From positions 1-64,000 of the forward strand of contig PWYW01000099.1 of the NCBI GenBank assembly GCA_003567685.1: 64,000 nucleotides of DNA, given 5' to 3'. The position numbers and the translations under genes were made by a program. The stretch comes from Gammaproteobacteria bacterium (GTDB lineage Bacteria; Pseudomonadota; Gammaproteobacteria; Xanthomonadales; Wenzhouxiangellaceae). Below are positions 45,607 through 54,799 of the stretch, one piece after another; position 1 is the first letter of the stretch; every line of letters begins with the position of its first letter. The notes beneath the pieces were generated by a model. It was not told the DNA's origin. It saw only the letters and a list, made by a program, of their open reading frames with translations, and made no database searches.

Positions 45607-45691
45607 CCTGTGGCACGGTTCACAGCGGCCCAAGGCCGGTACACTATCCTTGCTTTCGTTTGACCGTACGCGTATCCCTTAAAGAGGCCGC

Positions 45692-46351
45692 ATGTCGCTG
45701 AACCTTGAACAAGCCCGTTTCAACATGGTGGAGCAGCAGGTAAGAACCTGGGAAGTGCTCGATCAGCGAGTTCTGGATGTTTTGCGTTCGGTGCCGCGCG
45801 AAGATTTCGTGCCGAGCCGCTACCGCAAGATGGCCTTTGCCGACTTGCGCCTGCCGATTGGCGAGGGCGAGGTGATGATGAAACCGCTCGAGGAAGGGCG
45901 TCTGCTGCAGTCGCTGTCAATAGAGCCCGGTGAGCAAGTGCTGGAAATCGGTACCGGTTCGGGTTTCCTCGCCGCCTGTCTGGCGGCCCTGGGCGGCCAG
46001 GTCAAGAGCTTGGAAATCCAGGCCAGCCTGGCCGAATCCGCACGTGCTCGACTTGACCGAAGCGGCTTTTCGGCAATCGATATCGACTGTGCTGATGCCC
46101 TCGATACGGCGCTGCCCCAACGGGCCTTTGACGTCGTGGTGCTCACCGCATCTGTTCCCGACGTGCCGGATACCCTGCTGTCGGCCGTTGCCGAGGGTGG
46201 GCGTCTCTTCGCGGTTCGCGGCCGGTCACCTGCCATGGAAGCGGTTTGCCTGACTCGCCTGGCTGGCGGTCGCTGGCATGTCGAAAGCCTGTTTGAAACC
46301 GACCTGCCGCGCCTCCGCGGCGGCGAAGATCTTCCCACTTTTGATTTTTAG
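45692..46351 (+). CDS. Protein-L-isoaspartate O-methyltransferase family protein
   Basis: 219 residues. FNMVEQQVRTWEVLDQRVLD, VPREDFVP, VMMKPLEEGRLLQSL and the SAM motif VLEIGTGSGFLAACLA place it in the PCMT family. The variant with MVEQQVRTW is common upstream of tolC and may not repair isoaspartate as the canonical Pcm does. AAAGAGG precedes the ATG. A TACACT -10-like box lies at 45640-45645. The downstream tolC starts 13 bases after. Confidence 0.85.
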   Translation: MSLNLEQARFNMVEQQVRTWEVLDQRVLDVLRSVPREDFVPSRYRKMAFADLRLPIGEGEVMMKPLEEGRLLQSLSIEPGEQVLEIGTGSGFLAACLAALGGQVKSLEIQASLAESARARLDRSGFSAIDIDCADALDTALPQRAFDVVVLTASVPDVPDTLLSAVAEGGRLFAVRGRSPAMEAVCLTRLAGGRWHVESLFETDLPRLRGGEDLPTFDF

Positions 46352-46364
46352 CTGGAATCCTGTC

Positions 46365-47711
46365 ATGACCAAGACCAAGCTCTGGATTGTCGCCGCTGCC
46401 CTGGGCCTGATCCCTACCGTTCACGCCGTCGATTTGATGGGCGTCTACGAATTGGCCCAGGCCAACGATGCCGAGTTGCGCGCCGCGGAGCAGCGCCTGG
46501 CTGCGGCGGGTGAGATTCCCATTCAGGCTCGTGCCCAGTTACTGCCATCGGTCAATGCCCAGGTTGGTCGCCAGATCGGCAGCTCCAGCACACGGTTTGA
46601 TGGTGTCTCACGCGGCTCAACCGATGTTGATACCGAAAGCTACAGCGTTCAATTGACCCAGTCGATTTACGACCATGCCAACTACGGGCGGCTGTCGCGC
46701 GCACGGGCTGAACTGATGGCCGCCGACGCCCAGTATGCCGAGGCCTGGCAGGCATTTCTCCTGCGCGTCAGCGAGCGCTACTTCGACGTGCTGACGGCAC
46801 TGGATTCGGTTCGATTCGCCCAGGCGGAAGAAACCGCGCTGCGGCGACAGTTCGAGCAGGCCGAGCAGCGTTTTGAAGTGGGCCTGGCTGCCGTCACCGA
46901 CGTACATGAGGCCCGTGCCGTGTTCGACGCGGCCCAGGCTCGCGTCATCCTGAGTGAAAACGCGCTTGAAGATGCCCGCGAGGCCCTGCGTGAAATCGCC
47001 GGCACGCTGTTCGATGACTACTCTCGCCTGATCGACGACGTGCCGTTGGACGTGCCAACGCCGCTGAGCGCAGACGAGTGGATTGACCTGGCACTGGATC
47101 ACAGTCCGCAAATTCGCCAGCAGCGCGGCCAGCTTGACATCGCCGACGCCGACCTGCGCATTGCGCGGGCCGGCTACCTGCCCAGTTTGAACCTGACCGG
47201 TGGCTACAGCCGCAACGTGAACAACGAGGCCATCGGGCGCGACCCGATCACCCAGGAGCCCCTGGTTTCTTCGGAGTTGGTCAACAAGGGCTGGAACGTC
47301 AACCTGACACTGAACGTGCCGATTTTCCAGGGCTTCGCAGTCCAGTCCCGGAGTCGCCAGGCCGGTCTGCTGTTGAGCGCCGCTGACGAACAGCTCGACC
47401 AGGTCGAGCGCCGGGTCATTCGCCAGACCGAAAACGCTTACCGCGCGATTGTTGCTGGCGCTCGCGAAGTGGAGGCCCGCCGCCAGGCGCTGGTATCAGC
47501 CGAAAGCGCACTGGAAGCGACCAACGCCGGCTTTGAGGTTGGCACTCGAACCATCGTCGATGTGCTGCAGTCCGAGCAGCGCTTCTTCCAGGCCGAGCGC
47601 GATTTCTCTCAGGCTCGTCACCAGTTCATTCTCAATCAGCTTCGGCTGGCCCAGGCGGCCGGTCAGCTTGAGGAAGAGGACCTGGTTCGGGTCAATGGAC
47701 TGTTGCGCTAA
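46365..47711 (+). CDS. tolC: TolC family outer-membrane efflux/type I secretion channel
   Basis: 448 residues from ATG 46365, which starts a signal peptide (MTKTKLWIVAAALGLIPTVHA). Two OEP repeats are visible: the first with LAQANDAELRAAEQRLAAAG, SYSVQLTQSIYDHANYGRL; the second with DLALDHSPQIRQQRGQLDIA, LNVPIFQGFAVQSRSRQAG and GFEVGTRTIVDVLQSEQRFF. Forms a trimeric barrel-alpha-tunnel used by RND pumps and type I systems. Preceded by the PIMT-like gene; its end overlaps waaA by 20 bases (convergent). Confidence 0.94.
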   Translation: MTKTKLWIVAAALGLIPTVHAVDLMGVYELAQANDAELRAAEQRLAAAGEIPIQARAQLLPSVNAQVGRQIGSSSTRFDGVSRGSTDVDTESYSVQLTQSIYDHANYGRLSRARAELMAADAQYAEAWQAFLLRVSERYFDVLTALDSVRFAQAEETALRRQFEQAEQRFEVGLAAVTDVHEARAVFDAAQARVILSENALEDAREALREIAGTLFDDYSRLIDDVPLDVPTPLSADEWIDLALDHSPQIRQQRGQLDIADADLRIARAGYLPSLNLTGGYSRNVNNEAIGRDPITQEPLVSSELVNKGWNVNLTLNVPIFQGFAVQSRSRQAGLLLSAADEQLDQVERRVIRQTENAYRAIVAGAREVEARRQALVSAESALEATNAGFEVGTRTIVDVLQSEQRFFQAERDFSQARHQFILNQLRLAQAAGQLEEEDLVRVNGLLR

Positions 47712-48954
47712 GCCTTTCCAGGGTGCGGGCCAGGCTGCCACGCCCTGAATCCACCACCCGTCGGGCTGCCTGCCCCAGATTGTCGGCGTGTTCGGGGTCG
47801 TCCAGGCAACGCCTGACGGCCTGCTCGATGGACGCGCTGTCGGTCACGTTGATCAGCGCACCGGCATCGGTCAGGGCCTGCGCGCTGGCCGACTGGTTGT
47901 GCAGCCACGGCCCGGCCATCACCGGCTTGCCCAGGGCCGCGGGTTCCAGCAGGTTGTGTCCCCCAATGTCGACCAGGCTGCCCCCGACCAGTGCTACGCG
48001 GCAGTTGCCGTAACAGGCCATCAATTCCCCCAGCGTATCGACCAGAAGCACAGAGTGTTCGGCTGTGAGCGTCTGGTCAAACAGGCATCCGCTCAGCCTG
48101 GCCTTTCGGATCAAGTCGAGAATCTCGCCGCGCCGTTCCGGATGCCGTGGCGCCAGTAACAGCAGCGCGTCGGGATACCTGGCCAGCAGTTGACGATGCG
48201 CCTCCAGCACGAGGGTTTCCTCGCCAGGGCGGGTGCTGCCGGCTACCCAGCAGGGGCGTTGACCGATACGCTGTTGCAGCAATCGGGTGCGTTCGGGCAG
48301 GTCGGCGGGCAGCATCAGATCGAACTTGAGATTGCCGACCACCTCGATTTTTGCCCGATCCAGCCCGAGATCCCCGAATCGCTGCGCATCGTCGTCGCTT
48401 TGGACCAGGGCAAATGACACTGCGCTCAGCGCCTCGCGGAACAACGGCCGGACCAGTCGACTTCGGGTCAGGCCTTTCTGGCTGAGCCGGGCATTGACCA
48501 GTGCCAGGGGAATCTGGCGGGCCTTCAGCGCCCGAAATGTTTCCGGCCAAAGCTCGGTTTCCATGAACAGGGCCAGTATTGGCTGGCTGCGGTCCAGCCA
48601 GGCGTTGACGGCGGCCGGTCGATCGATCGGGGCCAGCCGGTGTTCGACTCGGTCGCCGAGCCGCTGGCGAGCATGGTTGGCGCCGCTCAAGGTGACCGTG
48701 CTGAGCAGGATCGACGGTGGGTTCGCGCGTTTCAGCATGGCTTCGATCAGGGGCAGCGCGGCGTTCACTTCGCCGACTGACGCGCAGTGCAGCCAGATGG
48801 CACCGGTCGGTGGCGAGCCGATTTGCCCCAGGCGTTCGCCCCGGCGGCCCGCGACCGCGGGAAAATCGCTCTCCTGTCGGTGCAGCAGGCGAAGCCCGAA
48901 GGGCGTGGCCAGGGCCAAAAGCAGACGATAGAGCGAGCGGTAGGCAAGCGGCAT
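47692..48954 (-). CDS. waaA: 3-deoxy-D-manno-octulosonic acid (Kdo) transferase WaaA
   Basis: 420 residues from ATG 48954 (MPLAYRSLYRLLLALATPFG). The N-terminal anchor and WLHCASVGEVNAALPLIEAML hold the catalytic Glu of the ASVGE motif; METELWP, NARLSQKG, SDDDAQRFGDLG and GGSLVDIGGHNLLEP (HNxLEP) are family motifs. It adds Kdo to lipid IVA at the inner membrane. Divergent from an LpxL-like gene with a 45-base gap. An upstream extension of this frame has no family sequence. Confidence 0.97.
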   Translation of the reverse strand: MPLAYRSLYRLLLALATPFGLRLLHRQESDFPAVAGRRGERLGQIGSPPTGAIWLHCASVGEVNAALPLIEAMLKRANPPSILLSTVTLSGANHARQRLGDRVEHRLAPIDRPAAVNAWLDRSQPILALFMETELWPETFRALKARQIPLALVNARLSQKGLTRSRLVRPLFREALSAVSFALVQSDDDAQRFGDLGLDRAKIEVVGNLKFDLMLPADLPERTRLLQQRIGQRPCWVAGSTRPGEETLVLEAHRQLLARYPDALLLLAPRHPERRGEILDLIRKARLSGCLFDQTLTAEHSVLLVDTLGELMACYGNCRVALVGGSLVDIGGHNLLEPAALGKPVMAGPWLHNQSASAQALTDAGALINVTDSASIEQAVRRCLDDPEHADNLGQAARRVVDSGRGSLARTLERLSATVH

Positions 48955-48999
48955 GTCGGCAGTGTAACTCGCGACGGCACAATCCCGGATAATGGCGTC

Positions 49000-49902
49000 A
49001 TGAGCCGACTGCGAAATGGAATGACACGGGCGGGGCTGGTGCCGGTGCGCGGACTTGGGCGTTTGCCGCCGGGTGCGGCGCGCGCGCTGACGGGCGGGCT
49101 GGCAGGCCCCATGCGCTGGCTCATGACGAGGCGGGTGGCCATTGCCCGCCGTAATCTGGCCCTGTGTTTCCCGGACTGGACATCGGCCCGGCTCGAGCAA
49201 ACCTTGCGTCTTCATTTTCGCCTGTTGGCGGAAAGCGTTGCCGACATTGCCCAGGCCTGGTGTCGCCCCGGTCGGCTGGATGAATCATTTGGTGAGGTCA
49301 TCGGGATGGAATACGTCGAGGCGGCCCGGGCCGGCGGCCGCGGCGTATTGCTCATTACCGGTCACGCCACTTGTCTTGAACTCGGCGCGCGGTTGTTTGG
49401 TGAGCGCGTCGAGGCCTGCGGGATTTACCGGCCGCTGCGAAACCCGGTGCTGGACGCTTTTCAGAACCGGGGTCGCGAGCGCTATGCCCGCCGCATGATT
49501 CCGCGCCATGATTTGCGCGCCATGGTCAAGCATCTGCGTGCCGGCGGCATTCTCTGGTACGCCCCGGATCAGGACTTCGGTCCCGATCGCAGCGAGTTCG
49601 TGCCGTTTTTTGGCCAGCCGGTGGCCACGGCCCGGGGGATCATCGAGCTGGCCCGCCTGGGTCGGGCGGCGGTCGTCCCGATGTACCCGCTGCAGTGCCT
49701 GGCTGATCGCCGTGTCGAAGTTCATGTCGAAGCAGAATTGCCCGACTTTGCCGATGCCCCCGCGATTGAGAGCCTGGGCGCTTTCAATCGATTTCTCGAG
49801 CGCCAGATTCGTCGTTCACCCGCGCAGTACTGGTGGCTGCATCGTCGATTCAAGTCGGCGCCGCCTGGCGTGGCTGATCGTTACCGGCAGACGCCGGCAT
49901 GA
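49000..49902 (+). CDS. Lipid A late acyltransferase, LpxL/HtrB family
   Basis: 300 residues from ATG 49000 (MSRLRNGMTRAGLVPVRGLG). RRVAIARRNLALCFPDW, the catalytic HxxxxE in TGHATCLELG, IYRPLRNPVLD, GGILWYAPDQDFGPDRSEFVPFFGQP and YWWLHRRFKSAP are conserved in lipid A acyltransferases. It transfers a secondary acyl chain to Kdo2-lipid IVA. The stop overlaps the next start (ATGA), linking it to an uncharacterised glycosyltransferase. Confidence 0.95.
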   Translation: MSRLRNGMTRAGLVPVRGLGRLPPGAARALTGGLAGPMRWLMTRRVAIARRNLALCFPDWTSARLEQTLRLHFRLLAESVADIAQAWCRPGRLDESFGEVIGMEYVEAARAGGRGVLLITGHATCLELGARLFGERVEACGIYRPLRNPVLDAFQNRGRERYARRMIPRHDLRAMVKHLRAGGILWYAPDQDFGPDRSEFVPFFGQPVATARGIIELARLGRAAVVPMYPLQCLADRRVEVHVEAELPDFADAPAIESLGAFNRFLERQIRRSPAQYWWLHRRFKSAPPGVADRYRQTPA

Positions 49903-50954
49903 GCCAGCGGTTGTTGTTCGTGCCGGCCAGCGGGCCGCGCGGGTCGGGCGAATACTATCGTTGCCTGAACCTGGCCCGGGCTGCACTGGTCGAGGCCGAG
50001 CGCCGCGGGCTGGCGCTGGAGTGTCATGTTCTGCTTCACCGCAAGGCCAGCGTGGAAACGGACTCCGCCCTGACGCCCCACGCGATCAGCGAAACACCCG
50101 CCCGGGCCTGCGCTGAGGTGGCCGACTGGCTGGCCCGCCTGAAACCCGATCTGGTGGCCTTCGATTGCAGCGGCCGGGCGCGCCACTTTCGCCAGGTTCG
50201 CCGGCAGGGTGGTCGGGTTGTCTGGATCAGCAACCGCCCCGGCAAACATCGGCGTGGATTCTCGCCGCGCGTACTGCCCTGGCTGAACGGGCATCTTCTG
50301 GCCGACTGCGACCCGGGTGATTTTCGTCGCCCCTGGCTGGCCCGGATAAGCCCGGGCTGGCTGGTCCACTGTGACTACTTGCCGGTGCGCCTGATTGCGC
50401 CGACGGCACAGGATCCCGGCATCGTCTTGCCGCCGCGCTTCGCTGCGTTTGTTGCTGGCGGCGGTGGCTACTGTCATGAGGGTCGGCCCTTGCCGGACAT
50501 TCTGCGAGATGCAGCCGCACAATTCAGCCAGCAGACGGGCCTGCCATCGGTTCTGGTAACGGGGCCGCAGTATGCCGAACCGATGGTCGGCAGCGAGCAG
50601 ATCACGGTGCTGTCAGCGTTGCCCACCCGAGGTCTGCAGTGGCTGCTGGGTCGCTCCCTGTTGGCGGTGACCGGCGCTGGATACATGCTCAGTTCTCAGG
50701 TGTTGGCCGAGGCCTTGCCTGCGGTAATGGTGCCAGCGGGAGGAAGCGATCAGCCGGGTCGAATTCGGCGGCTTTGCGAGCAGTCACTGGTGACGACCGC
50801 CAGTCCGGAGCCGGCAGCGCTGGCTGAGGCAGCCATCCGTCTCTATCGGGATGAGGGATTGAGACAACAGTTGACCGCATCAATCAAGGCCGCTGGACTT
50901 CGCAATGCGGCCGACCAGGCGGCATCCTGGTTGCTTGATCGCCTTCAGACTTGA
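49899..50954 (+). CDS. GT-B fold glycosyltransferase-like protein, coupled to LpxL-like gene
   Basis: 351 residues. A GT28/MurG-like plan is seen: N-terminal SGPRGSGEYYRCLNLARAAL, and a C-terminal half with VTGAGYMLSSQVLAEALPAVMVP then SDQPGRI and a helix-rich tail. The exact family and sugar are not recognised. Translational coupling to the lipid A acyltransferase and the facing WaaL-like ligase suggest an LPS core or lipid A decoration role (inference). Its last ten bases overlap the convergent ligase gene. Confidence 0.7.
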   Translation: MSQRLLFVPASGPRGSGEYYRCLNLARAALVEAERRGLALECHVLLHRKASVETDSALTPHAISETPARACAEVADWLARLKPDLVAFDCSGRARHFRQVRRQGGRVVWISNRPGKHRRGFSPRVLPWLNGHLLADCDPGDFRRPWLARISPGWLVHCDYLPVRLIAPTAQDPGIVLPPRFAAFVAGGGGYCHEGRPLPDILRDAAAQFSQQTGLPSVLVTGPQYAEPMVGSEQITVLSALPTRGLQWLLGRSLLAVTGAGYMLSSQVLAEALPAVMVPAGGSDQPGRIRRLCEQSLVTTASPEPAALAEAAIRLYRDEGLRQQLTASIKAAGLRNAADQAASWLLDRLQT

Positions 50955-52222
50955 GAGGGTTTGGCGGCGTTTGTCGCGCTCAAACCCAGTGATGCCGACA
51001 CCAGCAAGCCAAAGCTCACTATTCCCAGGTTTCGCTCGAACAGGGATTCGCTGGCGGCCATCACGCCGAGGACGGCCAGTGCGGCAAGGCCGCTCCAGGC
51101 CAGAGCGGCTTGTTCAGGCTGACGGTGAAACCGAGGTGATAGCAGATGAAGCATGGGCAGCAGAATCATCAAGGCAACCGCAAACAATCCCGGCACGCCG
51201 GCAATGTAAAGCGCCGAGAGGTACTGGTTATGGGGGTGGCGAAAGTGGGCAAAGTCGTTGTGGGCCAGGTGTCCCTGCTCGATCTGGACCAGAAGCTGCT
51301 CCCGGAAGCCCCCGGGCCCGGAGCCCAGCCAGGCCTGTTGCCACCAGGTGTCGATGGCAACTTGCCACATGGCTAGGCGCAAGCCGATGGCGCCACTCGA
51401 ATGGCCTTCCCGGGCCAGGATGGCCAGGTCGTCGACGGTCTCGCTGACGCGGCCATTGAGCAGCCAGATCAACAATACGCCGCCGGTCGCAACGATGCCC
51501 AGTAGCCACAACGGCCGAAGACTGCCGGCCACCAGTGCTGAGCGACGGCGTGACAGGGACATCAGAATCAAGGCCAGCAGGGGAAAGGAAAGCCAGGCCC
51601 CGCGAACGCCCGACAGGGCCGTCGCCGCCAGTGCCAGTGTGATGCAAATGACCAGGATGAGTCGTTGCGAAAGCGGCGCCTGGTTCGAAATGAAAAACCG
51701 GCCGAGCAGCATCATGGCAAACGCCAGGCAAAGGCTGCCGAAGTAAATCGGGTTGGTTACCCCGTCGACGCGGCTGCCGTAGTCGCCCTGTTGACCGCTG
51801 AACCAGAACCAGAGTGCATAGAACCCCGCCGTGCCGGCACCCAGCATCAGGCCGTGCCACCACCAGCTTGCCAGGCAAGGACGTTGGTGCATGAGCGGCA
51901 GAATGAAAAAGATCGGCAGCAGGCGCAAGAGCCGGCCAAGCCCGTCTCGGCCCGCATCGGAGAAACCGTTCAGTGCCCAGGCCGATAGCCAAAGCGTTAT
52001 CCAGGCCCCAATCGCTGCCAGGAACAGGCGCTCAAGCAGGGCCAGGTCGCTCAGGGAGGAGGGCCGGGCGATGAGTTGTGCCAGCCCGATCAGGCCGAGC
52101 AATCCATAGCTGGCGGCCAGGATGCCTGGTACCCACAAACCGAGCGCCAGGCCAGTGGCCAGAATCAGCCCGATCAGCTTGGTCAAGCGATCACCGGAAG
52201 GTCCTGCGGTGACCGCGCTCAT
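50945..52222 (-). CDS. O-antigen ligase (WaaL/Wzy_C family) polytopic membrane protein
   Basis: 425 residues from ATG 52222; the start at 52258 would overlap the zf-CHCC gene. About twelve hydrophobic segments. The Wzy_C region contains SGVRGAWLSFPLLALILMSL, a periplasmic loop with WLGSGPGGFREQ and FRHPHNQYLSALYIAGVPGL, in which the H-x-H-N motif is typical. It would join undecaprenyl-linked O-polysaccharide to lipid A-core, or polymerise glycan. Ligase versus polymerase cannot be told from sequence alone. Confidence 0.88.
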   Translation of the reverse strand: MSAVTAGPSGDRLTKLIGLILATGLALGLWVPGILAASYGLLGLIGLAQLIARPSSLSDLALLERLFLAAIGAWITLWLSAWALNGFSDAGRDGLGRLLRLLPIFFILPLMHQRPCLASWWWHGLMLGAGTAGFYALWFWFSGQQGDYGSRVDGVTNPIYFGSLCLAFAMMLLGRFFISNQAPLSQRLILVICITLALAATALSGVRGAWLSFPLLALILMSLSRRRSALVAGSLRPLWLLGIVATGGVLLIWLLNGRVSETVDDLAILAREGHSSGAIGLRLAMWQVAIDTWWQQAWLGSGPGGFREQLLVQIEQGHLAHNDFAHFRHPHNQYLSALYIAGVPGLFAVALMILLPMLHLLSPRFHRQPEQAALAWSGLAALAVLGVMAASESLFERNLGIVSFGLLVSASLGLSATNAAKPSQV

Positions 52223-52232
52223 AAGACAGCGT

Positions 52233-52448
52233 TTAGTCGACCAGTTCGTAGTTCGCACCGCAGTAAGGGCACTGGGCGCGACCGGTTTTTTCGATGGGAA
52301 GATAGACCCGAGGGTGGGAATTCCACAGCGCCATGTCCGGCGTTGGGCAACTCAGGGGCAGATCGCCGCGCTGCACCTGATAAACGCGCTCGGTGTTGGC
52401 CGGTTTTCCGGCCACGTTTCGTTTGCCGGGCGCGGTATTGAAGCTCAT
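52233..52448 (-). CDS. Zinc-finger zf-CHCC domain protein
   Basis: 71 residues. One Cys is in LPLSCPTPDMALWNSHPRVY, with His in NSHPRVYLPI, then CPYCGANYELVD: the C-H-C-C pattern of zf-CHCC (NDUFS6-like) proteins. Such small proteins are common beside LPS or purine genes in gammaproteobacteria and are of unknown function. It is upstream of the ligase (ten bases) and downstream of purC. Confidence 0.88.
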   Translation of the reverse strand: MSFNTAPGKRNVAGKPANTERVYQVQRGDLPLSCPTPDMALWNSHPRVYLPIEKTGRAQCPYCGANYELVD

Positions 52449-52502
52449 CTGGATATCCTCCTCGACTGGCCAGCATTGTAGAACCCGGCTGTCGTTGCCG
52501 CC

Positions 52503-53390
52503 TCATTGGGCGAGCAAGCGACGGCCGGCCTCCTCGTATCGGGTTCGGGTCTGATCAATGATTGTTTGGGGTAGATTGGGTCCCGGCGCGGTCTTGTCCC
52601 AGTCAAGGGTTTCCAGGTAGTCGCGCACGAACTGCTTGTCGAAGCTGGGCGGGCTGATGCCCAACTGCCACTCATCGACCGGCCAGAAGCGCGAACTGTC
52701 GGGGGTCAGTACCTCGTCAATCAGGTATAGCCGGCCTTCGCGGTCGGTACCGAATTCAAACTTGGTGTCGGCAATGATGATGCCCCGCTCGCGGGCATAG
52801 GCGGCTGCCCGGCGATAAATTGCCAGCGAGCTGTCGCGCACCTGAATGGCTAGCTCGTCACCAATCATCTCGCGCATCTGCTCGAAAGGAATGTTTTCGT
52901 CGTGGTCGCCGACCCGGGCCTTGGTGGACGGCGTGAAAATGGGCTCGGGCAGGGCCTCGGCCTGTGACAGGCCGGCTGGCAACCGAACGCCGCAAATCGC
53001 GCCGGTGGCCTGGTAATCCTTCCAGCCCGAGCCGGCCAGGTAGCCGCGCACGATCGCTTCGACCGGCAGCGGCCTGAGGCGTCTGACCAGCATGCTGCGT
53101 GGTGCCAGTTGGGCGGCCAGCTCGGCATTGCCGACAATCTCGACCAGCTCGCTGGACGGGTCCAGGCAGCACAGGTGGTTGCGGATCTGGTCGCCGAAAC
53201 GCTCGAACCAGAAATTTGAGATGCGGGTCAGGATTTCGCCCTTGCCGGGAATCGGGTCGGGCAGGATGACGTCGAAGGCCGACAGCCGGTCCGAAGCCAC
53301 AATCAGCAGGCGCTCATCGTCAACGGCATAGATGTCGCGGACCTTGCCCTGGTGCAGGCGATCAAGCGGTGGGACGGGATAGTGGCTCAC
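52503..53390 (-). CDS. purC: Phosphoribosylaminoimidazole-succinocarboxamide synthase PurC
   Basis: 295 residues, the longer PurC type. [58 protein letters not shown] and DTKFEFGTD are conserved. It joins aspartate to CAIR in purine synthesis. It begins with GTG at 53390. A perfect TATAAT -10 (53420-53425, minus strand) lies 30 bases upstream. Divergent from rpe across 50 bases. Confidence 0.97.
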   Translation of the reverse strand: MSHYPVPPLDRLHQGKVRDIYAVDDERLLIVASDRLSAFDVILPDPIPGKGEILTRISNFWFERFGDQIRNHLCCLDPSSELVEIVGNAELAAQLAPRSMLVRRLRPLPVEAIVRGYLAGSGWKDYQATGAICGVRLPAGLSQAEALPEPIFTPSTKARVGDHDENIPFEQMREMIGDELAIQVRDSSLAIYRRAAAYARERGIIIADTKFEFGTDREGRLYLIDEVLTPDSSRFWPVDEWQLGISPPSFDKQFVRDYLETLDWDKTAPGPNLPQTIIDQTRTRYEEAGRRLLAQ

Positions 53391-53419
53391 GGCAGCGGGT
53401 ACAATGAAAGTTCTCCTGA

Positions 53420-53425
53420 ATTATA
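53420..53425 (-). promoter_or_regulatory. Probable -10 box of purC
   Basis: TATAAT on the minus strand, about 30 bases before the GTG start and with AGGAGA just downstream (ribosome-binding site). -35 is not clear. Confidence 0.5.
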
Positions 53426-53440
53426 AGCCGGACAACCCTC

Positions 53441-54103
53441 ATGAAACAGCCGCTGGTGATTGCGCCTTCGATTCTCTCCGCTGACTTCGCTCGCCTCGGC
53501 GACGACACCCAGGCCGTGCTGGATGCCGGTGCCGACTGGGTGCATTTCGACGTGATGGACAACCACTATGTGCCCAATCTGACCATCGGCCCGCTGGTGT
53601 GCCAGGCGCTGCGCGACTACGGCATTACCGCGCCAATCGATGTGCACCTGATGGTCGAGCCGGTTGACCGGATCATTCCCGACTTCGCCAAGGCCGGGGC
53701 CAGCGTGATCAGCGTGCACCCCGAAACCACCAAACACGTCGACCGCACCCTGGGGCTGATTCGCGAGTGCGGCTGCCAGGCCGGCCTGGTGTTCAACCCG
53801 GCCACTCCGCTGGACGTGCTCGACTGGGTCATCGACAAGGTTGACCTGGTGCTGATCATGTCGGTCAACCCGGGGTTTGGTGGCCAGGCCTTCATTCCGT
53901 CGGCGCTGGACAAGCTGCGCCGGGCGCGCCAGATCATCGACCAGTCGGGCCGGGCCATTCGCCTGGAGGTGGACGGCGGCGTCAAGCCCAACAATGCGGC
54001 CGACGTGATCGAGGCCGGTGCCGATACCCTGGTCGCCGGTTCGGCGATTTTTGGCGCCGACGACTACGCCCAGGTCATTCAACAACTGCGCGGCAATGGC
54101 TGA
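53441..54103 (+). CDS. rpe: Ribulose-phosphate 3-epimerase
   Basis: 220 residues. [58 protein letters not shown] and [11 protein letters not shown] are the family's metal-binding and catalytic motifs in a TIM barrel. It interconverts ribulose 5-phosphate and xylulose 5-phosphate. It lies upstream of the trp operon but a 696-base gap separates them. Confidence 0.98.
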   Translation: MKQPLVIAPSILSADFARLGDDTQAVLDAGADWVHFDVMDNHYVPNLTIGPLVCQALRDYGITAPIDVHLMVEPVDRIIPDFAKAGASVISVHPETTKHVDRTLGLIRECGCQAGLVFNPATPLDVLDWVIDKVDLVLIMSVNPGFGGQAFIPSALDKLRRARQIIDQSGRAIRLEVDGGVKPNNAADVIEAGADTLVAGSAIFGADDYAQVIQQLRGNG

Positions 54104-54194
54104 ACGTCTCAAGCCCCTTCCTGATTAGGCCTTTGGCTCAGCCATTGCGGTGGCTGAGAACCAGCTCGGGACTTGATGCTGTAGAGGGCTCAGA

Positions 54195-54407
54195 GCATCC
54201 GGTGGCGCCAGGTGCTTCGGGCCGGCAGGGGCGTTCGGCTAGCTTGCCAGGTGAAGGTTCTCGGGAGCTGGGTGACCTCGAGATCACACCGAAAAGAACG
54301 CACGGATTCACGACTTCCTTGAGCACCAATCAAACGGATGGATGCTGAGAGTTACCGGGAAGCGTCCGCGCCCCGGCCGGCCCGAAGCACCTAACCCCAC
54401 CGGATGC
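54195..54407. repeat. Inverted repeat with 39-base arms and 135-base spacer
   Basis: The left arm (54195-54233: GCATCCGGTGG... GGGGCG) matches the complement of the right arm (54369-54407) at 35 of 39 bases, sharing the perfect core CCAGGTGCTTCGGGCCGG apart from edge mismatches. The 135-base spacer shows no open frame. This could be a palindromic mobile element or a large regulatory stem ahead of trpE. Confidence 0.7.
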
Positions 54408-54765
54408 AGCAGCTTGAGAGATCGCAGGGAGGTAAAGCCCGCCCTTTCCTCCAAACCCTCAGCGGGGAGTGGTGTTGGCTGATGGCGAGCACTGGCGCGC
54501 GGAGGCGGGTACGGTGTTTCAGCCGTTTCAGGCGCCCGGGACCCAGCCAGAAACCAAAGCACCATCAGTAGCCTCAATGGCATTCACTGGCACCCAAGCT
54601 CCCTTAAACCTGCAGAATTGACGCTGCCGGATAGCGCCAGCGCTCGCCAGCAGCCGGCACCGCTCGCCGCCTGCCTCCCGCCTCCCGCCCCCTGAATTCT
54701 CGGGGTTAGCATCAATGGCTGAGTTATGTGCGTAATCAGGAGCCCCTTTGTTGACCGGTCACGCA

Positions 54766-54771
54766 TACAAT
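54766..54771 (+). promoter_or_regulatory. Possible -10 box of the trp operon
   Basis: TACAAT, 34 bases before the GTG start of trpE. TTGACC lies only nine bases upstream, too close for a sigma-70 -35. No TrpR-type operator seen. Confidence 0.35.
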
Positions 54772-54799
54772 AGCGGCTCATCTTTTCCGAAGCGCTGCC

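Larger units (their letters stand above)
54104..54799. other. Long structured intergenic region between rpe and trpE
   Basis: No supported gene on either strand. It contains a hairpin CTCAGCCA-TTGCGG-TGGCTGAG after rpe (about 54137-54158), a 39-base inverted repeat (separate entry), and a -10-like TACAAT (54766-54771). I searched for a trp leader peptide with tandem Trp codons and saw none. Confidence 0.6.

Noticed and set aside
47692-47711. Possible assembly or annotation error at tolC/waaA
   Set aside because: Both ends are normal stop codons; a 20-base convergent overlap is common.
54104-54799. trp leader peptide attenuator
   Set aside because: No short frame with adjacent Trp codons and no paired terminator with U-run before trpE.
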